64,000 nt of DNA, taken from positions 434,001-498,000 of the forward strand of contig JAULSN010000015.1 in the NCBI GenBank assembly GCA_033439765.1, written 5' to 3'. How positions within the stretch are numbered: the stretch's first letter is position 1; each line of letters opens with the position of its first letter. Made by a program: the position numbers and the translations under genes. The notes beneath the pieces were generated by a model. It was not told the DNA's origin. It ran no database searches and saw nothing but the letters and a program-made list of their open reading frames with translations. Source of the stretch: Lasiosphaeria ovina. Taxonomy: Eukaryota > Ascomycota > Sordariomycetes > Sordariales > Lasiosphaeriaceae. Shown piece by piece: positions 22,643 to 32,571 of this stretch.

Positions 22643-23928
22643 ATGGGACGAAGACAACGTCTCATTCTCTCAGTGCTGGTCGGAGCGCACTGCGCCGCCG
22701 CCTTGTTTGAAGAGTTTGTCGATGTCAAAGTCATCGAAACGATAGTAAGGGCGGCAGCACCAGCACCGGCACCGGCACTGGCAGAAACGGCCACGGCGCT
22801 ATCAACGTCGATAGCGACAGCGTTCCTCGGTGACGATGAAGTAGGCCGACAGGCCTGTAGCACGGCCTTTGGGGTTGTCGACAAGTGCAGCTCCGAGGGC
22901 TTTCTCGCGGCGACTGCCGACCAGACCAGTGCTGCCAAGTGCTTCTGCTGCTATTCGAGCACTTTCCTTACCAGCCAGTACCGTCGGTGCGCTTCGTCTA
23001 TTTTCTACTCGGCGCCTGGCGAGTCTGAGGCATATACAAGTACGTTCGTTGCCTTGATGTCGACCTGACCTGTACTGCGGCGCCGCAGGACAAACAAACA
23101 CCGGAAACTAACATCCAAATAGCTGCTGCCGTTTTATACTCCATCTGCTCAGACGTAGGCAGAAGGTTTTGCTCTGCGCCGACACTCCCCACCGCTCCCC
23201 CCATCGTCATCACGCAGTCATCGAGAGCACGAGGAACGCCTTCCGCGTGTTTGGCCATCCTCGACATCGTGTCGTCTTGCGGCAGCGCCATCCCGAACCC
23301 TCAGACGGCCGACTCGGAACAGCTAGCCTCGTGTTTCTGGTACGTTTTCCTCGGCCCCTTTTTGTGCCTTGTTGTACCCACCTATGCTGTCACGGTAAGC
23401 AAAGCCGAGAACTGACCGTGGATCCGCCAAAAAGCTACACGCATGGCACCTACACCACAGCGCTGGAGACCTTGGCCTCCTCGTGCGCCCCGTGGGCTTC
23501 AAGCCAAGGCGGCGCGGGTGACTATAGCTGTATGAGGCGCCACTCTTTCCCCTCAGCGATTGCTGAAGTAGCAGTTTCCTATCGCTAACACACGTCTAGT
23601 CATACTCGCCCTCGAGTCGTTCTGCGAGCGCCACCCGCCGCGGACGTCCAATCTCTTGCCGACTTCCGGCTTCAGCAGCGGCACCCTTCCCACAGCCACC
23701 AGCACCGACGTCGGCAACTGGAACACCCTTATCTCCGGAAGCAGCTCGGCCTCCTCGACGCCGTCGGCGAACTCCTCGTCAACGTCTTCTTCTTCAGCTT
23801 CTAGGGTCACGGCGTTGACCACCACTATCACGTCGGGTCTCGCTCCGCCGGGCGCGGCACCTGCGAGCCTGATCGTGTGGCTCGCTAACGCGGGGGCGTT
23901 TGTCTTGTCTTTCTTCTTCCTCGTCTAG
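22643..23928 (+). CDS. Secreted Cys-rich protein, probable GPI anchor
   Basis: Predicted surface protein of 345 aa from exons 22643-23039, 23123-23339, 23435-23529 and 23600-23928. Phases are consistent and each intron has a CTAAC or CTGAC-like branch. Residues 1-21 look like a signal peptide (RLILSVLVGAHCAAAL after a basic start). Two Cys-rich modules follow: the first from ACSTAFGVVDKC to AAKCFCCYSSTFLTSQYRRC, the second from ACLAILDIVSSC to LASCFCYTHGTYTTALETLASSC. A second Cys pair, SICSDVGRRFC, lies between them. Then a Ser/Thr-rich stalk of about 80 residues leads to a hydrophobic C-terminus (PASLIVWLANAGAFVLSFFFLV), as in GPI-anchored proteins. The CFCY signature is shared by uncharacterised fungal secreted proteins. 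It is not a clear CFEM domain. No function is assigned. A single-pass membrane protein is the alternative. Confidence 0.75.
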
Positions 23929-24578
23929 AAGGCAGGGGAACTTGAAACGGGCTAGAGAGTTGATGAATGGCTCTCTTTCTCTCTTCCTCTTTTTCGCTCA
24001 CTACCTTACTCATAACACACTTTCTATCCCCAAAGCCACGGAGACGAGGCAGCGGTCCTTATTTCACCATAACGATAATGCTGGTAGATGGAAACCTAAT
24101 ATTGGAAGTAACAAACTGGAAGATGCAGTACATTGCGACGAACATTTGGATTCGTTCTAAATACAAAACCTAAGGTACCTTGCACACCCGTTTCGGAAAA
24201 AGGGGTAGGCGTAAACCGCTGCCAAGGAAGTAAAGACCCAACTGTGCGATGCGAATTAGAAACTGACAAATAGCACTAGACACTTCCTTCATCGAAACCA
24301 TCTGTATTTCATAAATGCTACACAGGCTCGTTTAATCTTGGATTAAAATACAAGGCGTCACACATGCGCTATCGGGCCTATAACTGGTGATCCTCCCGCC
24401 GTCGCTTTTGAAGAAGAGCCAGCAATTAGATACACGTCTCCATGGTGATTAACACTATCGCAGCTCACTGTTCAAGAGGGGGAATGGTAAATAAACAACG
24501 AACACGCACACGCACATGCATGTGTTCTTCCAACAAGAGTCACCCATCAAGTCAGCCAGCAAGCAAGCACACACGTGT
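23929..24578. other. Convergent intergenic region
   Basis: 3' side of the Cys-rich gene and of the leftward 2EXR gene. It contains CCTAAGGTACCTTG at about 24169-24182. No gene seen. Confidence 0.5.
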
Positions 24579-25421
24579 TTAAACACTAACTAGAGAGCGC
24601 GGCGTGTCATGCCAGGACAGCTGTCCTCGCACAGCCTTGGCCTTGGGGACCAGCTCGAGCGCAACCATCCAGGGGTGGCCGTGGCCGGCACCGCCGATCT
24701 CGGCGCTGCTGCTGGCGCTGCTACTAGCCCTGGTGCTGCAGCCCTGGTACGACGCGAACCCGAACCGCCCCAGCTCAAAGTTGAACGAGTCTTTGACCGT
24801 ATCCATCAGCCGCACAATCTCCTGCGGGTCTCCCCGCGGATCCACAAACTCGATCTCGATCTGGTTGTTGCTGTTGTTGTCGTCGTCGCCGTTCTCGTCA
24901 TCGCCAGGGCTAGATAGAACGAGGAACGCCTCGCGCAGGCTCGGAAACGTCCGCAGTAAGCAGAACTTGTTGTACGTCTCCCAGGGCCGGCGGATCTCGG
25001 GCTTGACGTGGTCGATGGCGAGGCGGCGCACGTGCTCGACCGTGCTGCCGGGCACGTAGCGGCCAAAGTCCCGGGCCGTGTCGTCGTAGCCCATGACTCC
25101 GCACCGCGGGAGGTAGAGAATGTCCAGCGCCGGGAGGAAGTAGATGTCGGCAGCGTGGGCCCGGGTGCCAAATGCCTTGACGTAGAGCCGCAGTCCCTCG
25201 TGCCGCGACTCGTGGCAGACGCGCAGGACGACCGGCGGCCGCGCCGTGGTCAGGCACCGGTCGTGTTCTTGGGAATAGCGCACCTCGACGACCCGCGCGT
25301 GGCAGCTCTGTCTCCAGATCTGGAGCCGGAGCTCGGCTGGCAGGGACGGGAATAGATGGAATATTTGGGCCTCGGACGGCATGCTGGCAACAAGGAGACT
25401 GATGGGGTGGGATGATGGCAT
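24579..25421 (-). CDS. 2EXR-type domain protein
   Basis: Single-exon gene of 280 aa from the first ATG (25421); a second ATG at 25382 would give 267 aa and starts just before the domain. The motif FHLFPSLPAELRLQIWR opens a 2EXR-like domain, followed by PPVVLRVCHESRHEGLRLYVKAF and FLPALDILYLPR, the usual pattern of this expanded ascomycete family. It is named for the signature; no biochemical function is established. A short Asp/Asn-rich insert (DDENGDDDNNSNNQIEIEF) lies in the second half, and the C-terminal third has a poly-Ser run. No introns. F-box-like roles have been suggested for relatives because of the LPxEL motif, but none is shown here. Confidence 0.8.
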   Translation of the reverse strand: MPSSHPISLLVASMPSEAQIFHLFPSLPAELRLQIWRQSCHARVVEVRYSQEHDRCLTTARPPVVLRVCHESRHEGLRLYVKAFGTRAHAADIYFLPALDILYLPRCGVMGYDDTARDFGRYVPGSTVEHVRRLAIDHVKPEIRRPWETYNKFCLLRTFPSLREAFLVLSSPGDDENGDDDNNSNNQIEIEFVDPRGDPQEIVRLMDTVKDSFNFELGRFGFASYQGCSTRASSSASSSAEIGGAGHGHPWMVALELVPKAKAVRGQLSWHDTPRSLVSV

Positions 25422-26704
25422 GCTGGGCACGATGCTGGATATGGAAGGGATCAAGGAGCGGTCCAACCAGGGCAGACAAGTTTTGATGTCAAGACAGGAT
25501 GAATACACGTTGCAGTGTCATGACGGGCACTGACATGTGCTACCAGTAGGACGGCGAAGCTGGGTGACTGAGGAAGAGAAGAGGAGGAAGAGAAGAGGAG
25601 GAAGAGGAGGAGGAGGAGGAGGAGGAGGAGGAGGACTCCTCCCGTGGGGCGAGATGAAAACGGCTCTGAAGCCTAGACTGAACTAGGAGAGCCATATGTA
25701 GCTACCGTTAATATTGTGGAACTCGGAGGCAGGGCCCGGAAGCTTTAGGCCAGTACATTGTGGAGGGCATTCATTCCTTCGTCTGCCTGACGTAGGCTGG
25801 CATATTACCTACATCCATGGTTGCCCTATTGGCAGCCACGTTAGGACACCATGAAAGCCAACCCAGCCTGCTTGGTACCTTACCCGACCCGGGCAGGTAA
25901 GGTACCACCTACCTACCAATCAGGCCCAGGAGGTGTTCAAGTTGTTGTTGCATTCGAGGCTGCTGGAAGTAGGCTGGGCCGGTGTAGCCTTCCCCATGTT
26001 TGGGCAAAATGGAAACGTGGGCTGACTGTGCCCGAGCGGGACCAGAATAGAAATACACAACTTTGTTATTGAGGCTGCAGCCCTGTGATACCCAGCCAGT
26101 GGCATCATCAAGAGCTGGTCCTCCGCCGTTATTCGATCCTTTACTGGCCCGTGGTATTGAGAGGTGTGTGGGGCGGGCGGGCCCTCGCCGTGGTGGTGCC
26201 TGGCTTGCCTGGGTAGAGATTTCCATGCAAACTGGCCACCGAAGGGTGGTGTGATTGAGACCGGTGGCATGGTGATCATGGATGTTCTAGGCCGTCCAAG
26301 GTACAGTACTAGTGTACTTCATGATTTACGCTATACTTAGTAGGGATTAGATGGTAGGGTTAGGGTTAAACCTTGGTGCTGGCCGGTGGAAATGTGAAAC
26401 AGTAGTGGATTTATCTACTGTACATGTATAGCAGCGGATTCCACGAGATCTCAGCTCTCAGCGGGGATCGTTGCAGGGATCCCCAACCCCGACAAAGTGT
26501 CTGCCATCCAATCCTGTCCAATCGCCTGGGCTGACAGATTGAAGCGGGCAGCCTCTTTTCTCCTGCACATGCAGGCGAATGTCAACTCTATCGAGAGTTC
26601 CAAGACAACCCAAGACCGAGATCCTTGGCAGCAAAGAGGCCTCTGAACGTGTGCCAGCCAACAAGAACTTGTCCGCCAGGCGGGGAATGTGGGCGGCAAG
26701 AAGG
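25422..26704. other. Divergent intergenic region
   Basis: Lies between the starts of the 2EXR gene (-) and the queuine transferase gene (+). It holds a GGA/GAG-rich purine tract (about 25573-25633), an 11-bp-arm hairpin (25874-25906) and two TTAGGG-type units (about 26355-26368). An in-frame upstream ATG at 26579 could extend the transferase N-terminus. Confidence 0.5.
25874..25906. repeat. Perfect 11-bp inverted repeat
   Basis: GGTACCTTACC, an 11-base loop containing CCCGGG, then GGTAAGGTACC. Arms are fully complementary. It is the best example of the AGGTA/TACCT elements dispersed in this window. Confidence 0.92.
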
Positions 26705-28089
26705 ATGGCCTCAACCATGTCAGCATCCTCTGCTGCGCTCACCTTTGAGCTGGTGGCCAAGTGCTCTGTGGGTCACCTGCACTGCTTCCCGCCGTCTGGC
26801 AATGGCAACTAAGGTGCTTTACCTGGGGAAGACATGTAGCTGACAAGCGATTTGCTAGACGACGAGGGCTCGCGCCTCGATCCTGACGCTGCCCCACGGC
26901 CCTGTCAACCTCCCCATCTTCATGCCCGTGGCCACGCAGGCGTCTCTGAAGGGAATCACGCCGGAACAGCTCGAGAACACGAGATGTCGCCTCTGCCTCA
27001 ACAACACATACCACCTCGGCCTCAAGCCCGGACAGGAGGTCATGGACGCCGTGGGGGGCGCCCACAAGCTGCAGGGCTGGGACCACAACATCCTGACAGA
27101 CAGTGGCGGGTATGCGCCTCGTTGCCCCTGAGACAGCATTGTCGGTCTTCCATTTGCTGACCCAGACAAGCTTCCAGATGGTCTCGTTGCTCAAGCTCGC
27201 CACCATCACGGAGGAAGGCGTGCGCTTCCTGTCGCCGCATGACGGCACGCCCATGCTGCTGACTCCCGAGCACTCCATCAGCCTCCAAAACTCGATCGGC
27301 TCCGACATCATCATGCAGCTCGACGATGTCCTGGTAACCACCTCCCCCGACATAGTGCGCATGCGCGAGGCAATGGAGCGCAGCGTGCGGTGGCTCGACC
27401 GCTGCATTGCTGCTCACAAGCACCCCGACCGCCAGAACCTGTTCTGCATCATCCAGGGGGGCCTGGACCTGGACATGCGGCGCGAGTGCTGCCGCGAGAT
27501 GGTGGCCCGTGACACGCCCGGCATTGCCATCGGGGGGCTGAGCGGCGGAGAGGCCAAGGACGACTTCTGCCGCGTAGTGGCCGCCTGCACCGAGCAGTTG
27601 CCCGACCTCAAGCCCCGCTACGTCATGGGCATTGGCTACCCCGAGGACCTGGTCGTGAGCGTGGCCCTGGGCGCCGACATGTTTGACTGCGTCTGGCCCA
27701 CGCGCACGGCGCGATTCGGCAACGCCATTACCAGGAATGGCGTGCTCAACCTGAAGCGCGAGATGTATGCGACCGACTTTGGGCCGCTCGAGGACGACTG
27801 CGGGTGTCCCTGCTGTAGACCCGTCGAGCAGGAAGGCGCCATGGGCATCACGAGGGCGTTTGTGCACCACAATGCTGCCAAGGAAACGGTCGCGGCACAC
27901 CTGCTGACCATACATAACGTATGGTACCAGTTAAATCTGATGAGGGAGGCCAGGGATGCCATCATTGCCGACAGGTATCCGGCGTTTGTGAGAGAGTTCT
28001 TCAGTAGATTATACCCAGATGGACATGGCTTCCCCTCGTGGGCAATCGACGCATTGCGAGGTGTAGGCATTGACCTGTTAGAAACCTGA
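26705..28089 (+). CDS. Queuine tRNA-ribosyltransferase, catalytic subunit
   Basis: Eukaryotic tRNA-guanine transglycosylase (QTRT1 type). It swaps the wobble guanine of GUN-anticodon tRNAs (Asp, Asn, His, Tyr) for queuine. Exons 26705-26767, 26859-27109 and 27171-28089 give 410 aa. DSGGFQM, whose Asp is at about 102, is rebuilt exactly across intron 2. The nucleophile motif MFDCVWPTRTARFGNA has its Asp at about 277. The zinc site is CGCPCC (about 315-320) plus a downstream His in FVHHN. In animals the enzyme acts with a second, non-catalytic subunit, not seen in this window. The start chosen is the ATG nearest the conserved domain. An in-frame ATG at 26579 would add 42 mostly basic residues. 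No symbol is given because fungal naming is not settled. Confidence 0.93.
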
Positions 28090-28474
28090 GCTCGTCTGCA
28101 TCATTCCATTTGCGTCATTCTCTGTGGGGTTATACGCACTTGACGGTATCGAAGGTAGGCAACTAACTATCTTACCTACCCCGTGTGTTGCAATGGTAAT
28201 GGCAAAAGTAAAAGGGAAAGGGGGTGAAGCTCTTTAGTGGTAAACAAATGGCTCCAGGGTTGGAGTTAAAGGTGGTGGGCTTGGCATTACGAAAAGTGGC
28301 CAATGAAAGACAGCTGCAATCTGTGCAACGCCCAAGCCCAACCAAGGTTCTCCAAACTCCCGAATTTATTTTCGGAGGACTTTTTCTCAATCGCCGACCG
28401 ACCCTCTCCGGACTCGTAATTCGACCTGCACCCTGTAGCCCAGGACTCGGGCTCGGCCGCAGCGTACTATCACA
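28090..28474. other. Intergenic, transferase to MRP51
   Basis: 385 bp between two same-strand genes: 3' UTR of the transferase and promoter plus 5' UTR of MRP51. TCTTACCTACCCC-type sequence occurs at about 28169-28181. Confidence 0.5.
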
Positions 28475-29881
28475 ATGTCGGCGGCGGCTAGGAGCGTGTC
28501 CCCGGGGGGCGCCCTCCTCCGCAGCTCGCGCATGTTCAGCCTGCCGGCGCCAATTCCCGATCCGCCTTCAACCTCCGCGCTGGGGGACAAATACTACAAC
28601 GAAACGGCCACGCGCGCCTTCCCAACCCACCAGGTTATCACGACGCTGAACTCGTCACGCCAGCGGGGAGAATGGGGACTCAAGCGTCCTCTTCCGCTCA
28701 AGCCAACAACCAGGACCACGTACGCCATGATGCGCGTCAAGCACGTCGACACTCCGGAGCAAATCACCGACTACGACCAGGGTACCGATCACGGCCTCAT
28801 GCTGCGCAAGTTCCAGGAATTAAATATGGCCATCACAATGCCTCTTAGCCGATCGACCAGGGAACTCGACGGGAAATTCATTCGGAAGCCCATCTTCAAC
28901 GACGCTGACGACTTCACGGCCGCGGTCCCGGCGAGAAGGGTCGCCGAGGTTGATACGCGCTGGAAGTTCACTGGGCCTTGGCTGGCCGGTATGACGCCAG
29001 GCGAATTCCAAAAGTGGGTGGCCAAGAGCGTGAGGCCTAGACGGGCAGAGTTCCAGAAATTCCTCAAGGAGCAGCTCGCCCTCGACATGTCGGAACCCTT
29101 GCGCAAGAAGGCTTTCGAAGACGGAGAGGAGATGCCTGAGCCAGTAACTGCTTCCGCCATCACAGATGGCCAGCTGACCGAGTACCTGCGGAGACTTCGG
29201 CATGACAAGCAGGAGCTCTACCACATGGTTGGCATGTTCCTAGACCTTGCCCCGCTCAAGGCTCCTTCTATCATGGAACTCGCGGCTGCGGGAGAGGACA
29301 CCTCCAAGGTCCACCTGCGTGATTCCAACAGCCCCTATGCAGAGATGGGCCCGCCTGTCACTCACCCGTCGGCTGGTCTCTCGTACCTTCGTACCGCATA
29401 CTACATGAACAACCATCCCATCTACGGTCCGCAGAAGTTCCACACCCCCGTGGAGTCACGGGTCATCAGACCACGCCGGACAGGGCTGGGTCTGGACGCA
29501 AAGCTCGGTGTCGCTGGATTCATTGCCCAGCCGCCCATTGGCGACACCCTTTCCAACAACGCCAAAAAGAAGGCCGAGGCACTGGATAGGCTGGACCCGA
29601 CCCTTGCCGGCGGTGCCAAGCTTTGGGTCGAACCCGTGAGGGCGACCGTCGACGCAACCGGACGTGTTGTCATGGATGTCGTGGATGTTGACCTCGAGTC
29701 TCTGGTTGTGGCAAAAGAGTTGCTTGGAGACCTCCATATATTTGGAAAGCCCAAGAAACGCGAGCCGGTAAAGCGTGTAACTGCAGCGCAGGATATCAGG
29801 AACCGTTTCCGACAGAGGGTGGCACCCATGCCGACAATGTCGAGCCCGGAGCAATACGGGACGCCGGCCCCAGCACGTTGA
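28475..29881 (+). CDS. MRP51: Mitochondrial small-subunit ribosomal protein Mrp51
   Basis: Protein of the mitoribosomal small subunit; in yeast Mrp51 is also needed for translation of mitochondrial mRNAs through their 5' leaders. Single exon, 468 aa, ATG at 28475. The N-terminus SPGGALLRSSRMFSLPAPIP and the blocks ETATRAFPTHQVITTL, SSRQRGEWGLKRPLPLK and RVKHVDTPEQITDYDQ are the conserved Mrp51 core. HPSAGLSYLRTAYYMNNHPIYGPQ follows in the middle. The C-terminus is basic (GKPKKREPVKRVTAAQDIRN). The N-terminus is Ser/Arg-rich with few acids, suitable for import into mitochondria. Assignment is from pattern memory. It sits between two other translation genes on the same strand, each with its own intergenic region. 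Confidence 0.87.
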   Translation: MSAAARSVSPGGALLRSSRMFSLPAPIPDPPSTSALGDKYYNETATRAFPTHQVITTLNSSRQRGEWGLKRPLPLKPTTRTTYAMMRVKHVDTPEQITDYDQGTDHGLMLRKFQELNMAITMPLSRSTRELDGKFIRKPIFNDADDFTAAVPARRVAEVDTRWKFTGPWLAGMTPGEFQKWVAKSVRPRRAEFQKFLKEQLALDMSEPLRKKAFEDGEEMPEPVTASAITDGQLTEYLRRLRHDKQELYHMVGMFLDLAPLKAPSIMELAAAGEDTSKVHLRDSNSPYAEMGPPVTHPSAGLSYLRTAYYMNNHPIYGPQKFHTPVESRVIRPRRTGLGLDAKLGVAGFIAQPPIGDTLSNNAKKKAEALDRLDPTLAGGAKLWVEPVRATVDATGRVVMDVVDVDLESLVVAKELLGDLHIFGKPKKREPVKRVTAAQDIRNRFRQRVAPMPTMSSPEQYGTPAPAR

Positions 29882-30487
29882 TGGGGGGTTTGTCGCGGTG
29901 GCACTTGAAACGGTAGATGATGTTAAGGGGTGTATATTATAGCTCATTCTCCTTCATTCTGCCAGGACTTGTGGTAATGTGGGTTCCTTTTGTAATATCT
30001 CCTGTAAATAGCATGCAATTATTCCGTAAACCCTCGCAAAACAAAGAAGACGGAACCCAAGATGCCAGCCATAGAATGTGGAATGTATATCAATATGGAA
30101 ACGTAAGAGAGTGGTGATGGTGTCGTGTATACTGTATCTGAAACAAGGTACCTGGGTATATTTGTGCCTTTGGAAAGGGATATATTTCCATGTCACAGGA
30201 ATTGGGTTGGCAAACCTGGAGATAACAGGCAAGGCACCTACACTACGTACCTATCACGTGCAATTTGTACAGCAACGCCACAGCTTCGCAGCACCGCCAG
30301 CCACATACCGCCTCACATAAATAGCGCCACACTTTACCCGTGCAGTGCCCTAATCTTGGACTCAACCCCCACAATTGAAATCTACACCAAAAAAAAAAGA
30401 TCGTTCCGTGGCTGGCACTTTTGCATCAACCAACGACACTCCAACCTCTCACCTCCTCGCCAGCGTCGAGTACAGCCAGCCGTCAAA
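29882..30487. promoter_or_regulatory. eS17 promoter region
   Basis: 606 bp upstream of the eS17 start codon. It contains the palindrome CACGTG at 30255-30260 and a pyrimidine-rich leader ending just before ATCAAAATG-like context (GTCAAAATG). The first part is the MRP51 3' UTR. Confidence 0.5.
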
Positions 30488-31105
30488 ATGGGTCGCGTCC
30501 GCACAAAGACAGTCAAGAAGTCCGCCAAGGTCATCATTGAGCGGTACTACCCCAAGCTTACCCTCGACTTCGAGACCAACAAGCGGATCTGCGACGAGGT
30601 GGCCATCATCGCCTCCAAGCGTCTGCGTAACAAGGTCCGTCTATTTTTGCCCGGAAGTATTTCCCTGGCCTGTTGCTGACAGCTCTCCCCAAAACCAGAT
30701 TGCCGGCTATGCCACGCATTTGATGAAGCGCATTCAGCGCGGTCCCGTCCGCGGTATCTCCTTCAAGCTCCAAGAGGAGGAGCGTGAGCGCAAGGATCAG
30801 TACGTGCCCGAGGTCTCTGCCCTCGACTTCACCCAGCACTCGGAGAGCGGCCAGCTCGATGTCGACACCGAGACCAAGGACCTGCTCAAGCACCTCGGCG
30901 TAAGTTCAACTCCCAAAATGCCGCTCCGGCTAGCCAGAGCCTGCTCGGGGCTGTGGCCCGCGGGATGCCGGAAGCTGGGGTTGCTGACAAGTCCGATGAC
31001 GAACAGTTCGACTCCATCCCCGTCAACGTTGTCCCCGTTACCCAGACCCAGGCTATCGAGCGTGGTAACCGGCAATTCGGCAATCGCCCTCCTCGTCGCG
31101 ACTAA
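30488..31105 (+). CDS. RPS17: 40S ribosomal protein eS17
   Basis: Structural protein of the cytosolic 40S subunit. Exons 30488-30634, 30699-30899 and 31007-31105 give 148 aa, close to the usual eukaryotic length. [20 protein letters not shown] opens the protein, followed by [22 protein letters not shown] across intron 1, [29 protein letters not shown], then DLLKHLGFDSIPV across intron 2. Both introns fall between codons (phase 0) and have GTCCGT and GTAAGT donors. Codon usage is strongly biased to C-ending codons, as expected of a highly expressed gene. No oddities. Confidence 0.98.
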
Positions 31106-31641
31106 GCGTCGAGTTCTTGATGGGTGGACGAGACACGAAAACAATAAAAATCATACTGGGCAAGGGGACTTTGTGGGATATCATGGCTTTGGGCAAGGGT
31201 TCTTTTCTACATGGCTTGCACGGCTGCACGGCGTCTATCTGGAAGGTAGTGAGTGCACGATAGATCACACAAAAGATCTGTTGCCCACACAAGGTGTCGC
31301 TGATTCTTCCGGGGTATCCCGGGGGATGACGCTTGATTGCCAATTTTCCCTTCCCTGCAGCTCGCCTGAAAAACGGCAGCCCAGGAGAGACCCGTCTGTC
31401 CGGTTGACTTGAGGTCTCATCGTGAGTGACATGTTTGGCGGGTTGCCTCTGGCGGTGTGGCTCACAGCTACCATCAACGTAACGCGTGACTTGGCTGGCT
31501 TCTTTGGCCATAGGACGTGTTGTGCTTTGCGCACGCTTCTACGGTGGGTATCATTCTAAGTTCCCCAGTTCCTGTGTGAAAATGAATATGCAACCTTCAA
31601 ACGCCATCCTCCGGTTTTTTTTTAAAGCCCCTAGACACCTG
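31106..31641. other. Convergent intergenic region
   Basis: 3' ends of eS17 (+) and the RPAP2-type gene (-) face each other across 536 bp. No gene seen. Confidence 0.5.
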
Positions 31642-32571
31642 TCAAAGACGGATTGTTGCCGGGATGTCGTCATCGTCACTTTCCTCGTCGTCAACCTTGT
31701 TGGTGCCAAACTTGATCCTGTGGCCCTCAATCCTGAGATGCGTATCTCGGTCTTCAGCCACTAGTTGCTCGTGATCCGGAGGCTGAGCAGGGCCAACTGT
31801 GCTCTTTTCCCGGATCGTGAGGTTGAACATGGTGCCTAGTCTGGGCGGTCGTCCGGCGTCACCTCGCTCGACGGCAAGGGCAGCAGCGGCTCTCGCGACC
31901 TGTCTCCCGCTGCTGGCCTCGGCTTGGGCCAGCGATGTGGGCTTCTTCTCTCCATTCTTCTCCTCCCGTAACTCGATCTTGGCGACGGTCTGGCCGTTCT
32001 TCCTCAGGTACGTCGGGTTGTCGAGCTGCACCTTGATGAATAGCGCGCGCGCTGCGCAATCATCCGAGCACCACTTGTTCAGGTCGTCGACGCGCGCGAT
32101 GCCCGACGCCATGATCTTGAACTCGCCGACGTAGGCGCGTTTCGGCCGCGGACACAGCGCGTACCCGCACTTGCCCAGGCAGTTGCGCTCCTCGATCAGG
32201 TCCGCGTACTCGCTCGGCAGGAAGCCCTCGACCGCCGCCACGAACTCGCCAGCGTCTGATGCTGATGGTCGTGCCGCCGACGCTGATGCGTCGAGCGGGA
32301 ACTGGCTCAGCCGCTCGAATGTCTCTACCGGCACCGCCGGCCGTATCTCCTCGTCGCGCAACTGCTGCAGCCGCCGCGCCTGCTCGTGGATCGCGGCCAG
32401 CTTCTCGCGCGACACCCGCGCGGCGTTGTTGTCAGTGCTGTCCTCGTCGTCGTCGCTGCTGCCCAGCCGTGGCGGGGTAGAGCTTTGAGCGCGGGGTTTG
32501 GGAACGCCCTTGAGTGGCGTGGGCGGCTGTTGCCGTTGGCGATTTGCGTTCTGGGGCGCAGAGCTCGACAT
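31642..32571 (-). CDS. RTR1: Rtr1/RPAP2-type RNA polymerase II CTD phosphatase
   Basis: Member of the RPAP2/Rtr1 family, which acts on Ser5-phosphorylated RNA polymerase II CTD and helps import or recycle the polymerase. Single exon, 309 aa; the first ATG of the frame starts MSSSAPQNANRQRQQ. A Ser/Asp-rich N-terminus is followed by a charged helix (REKLAAIHEQARRLQQLRDEE). The family zinc module comes next: FLPSEYADLIEERNCLGKCG, GYALCPRPKR, then KWCSDDCAARALFIKVQLD. The clustered Cys residues are the expected zinc ligands. The C-terminus ends in an acidic DDEESDDDD stretch. Whether the family is a true phosphatase was long debated, so the activity is inferred from family knowledge. Confidence 0.87.
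   Translation of the reverse strand: MSSSAPQNANRQRQQPPTPLKGVPKPRAQSSTPPRLGSSDDDEDSTDNNAARVSREKLAAIHEQARRLQQLRDEEIRPAVPVETFERLSQFPLDASASAARPSASDAGEFVAAVEGFLPSEYADLIEERNCLGKCGYALCPRPKRAYVGEFKIMASGIARVDDLNKWCSDDCAARALFIKVQLDNPTYLRKNGQTVAKIELREEKNGEKKPTSLAQAEASSGRQVARAAAALAVERGDAGRPPRLGTMFNLTIREKSTVGPAQPPDHEQLVAEDRDTHLRIEGHRIKFGTNKVDDEESDDDDIPATIRL

Noticed and set aside
27040..27915. 291-codon minus-strand open frame opposite the queuine transferase
   Set aside because: Shadow frame; the plus strand carries intact catalytic motifs.
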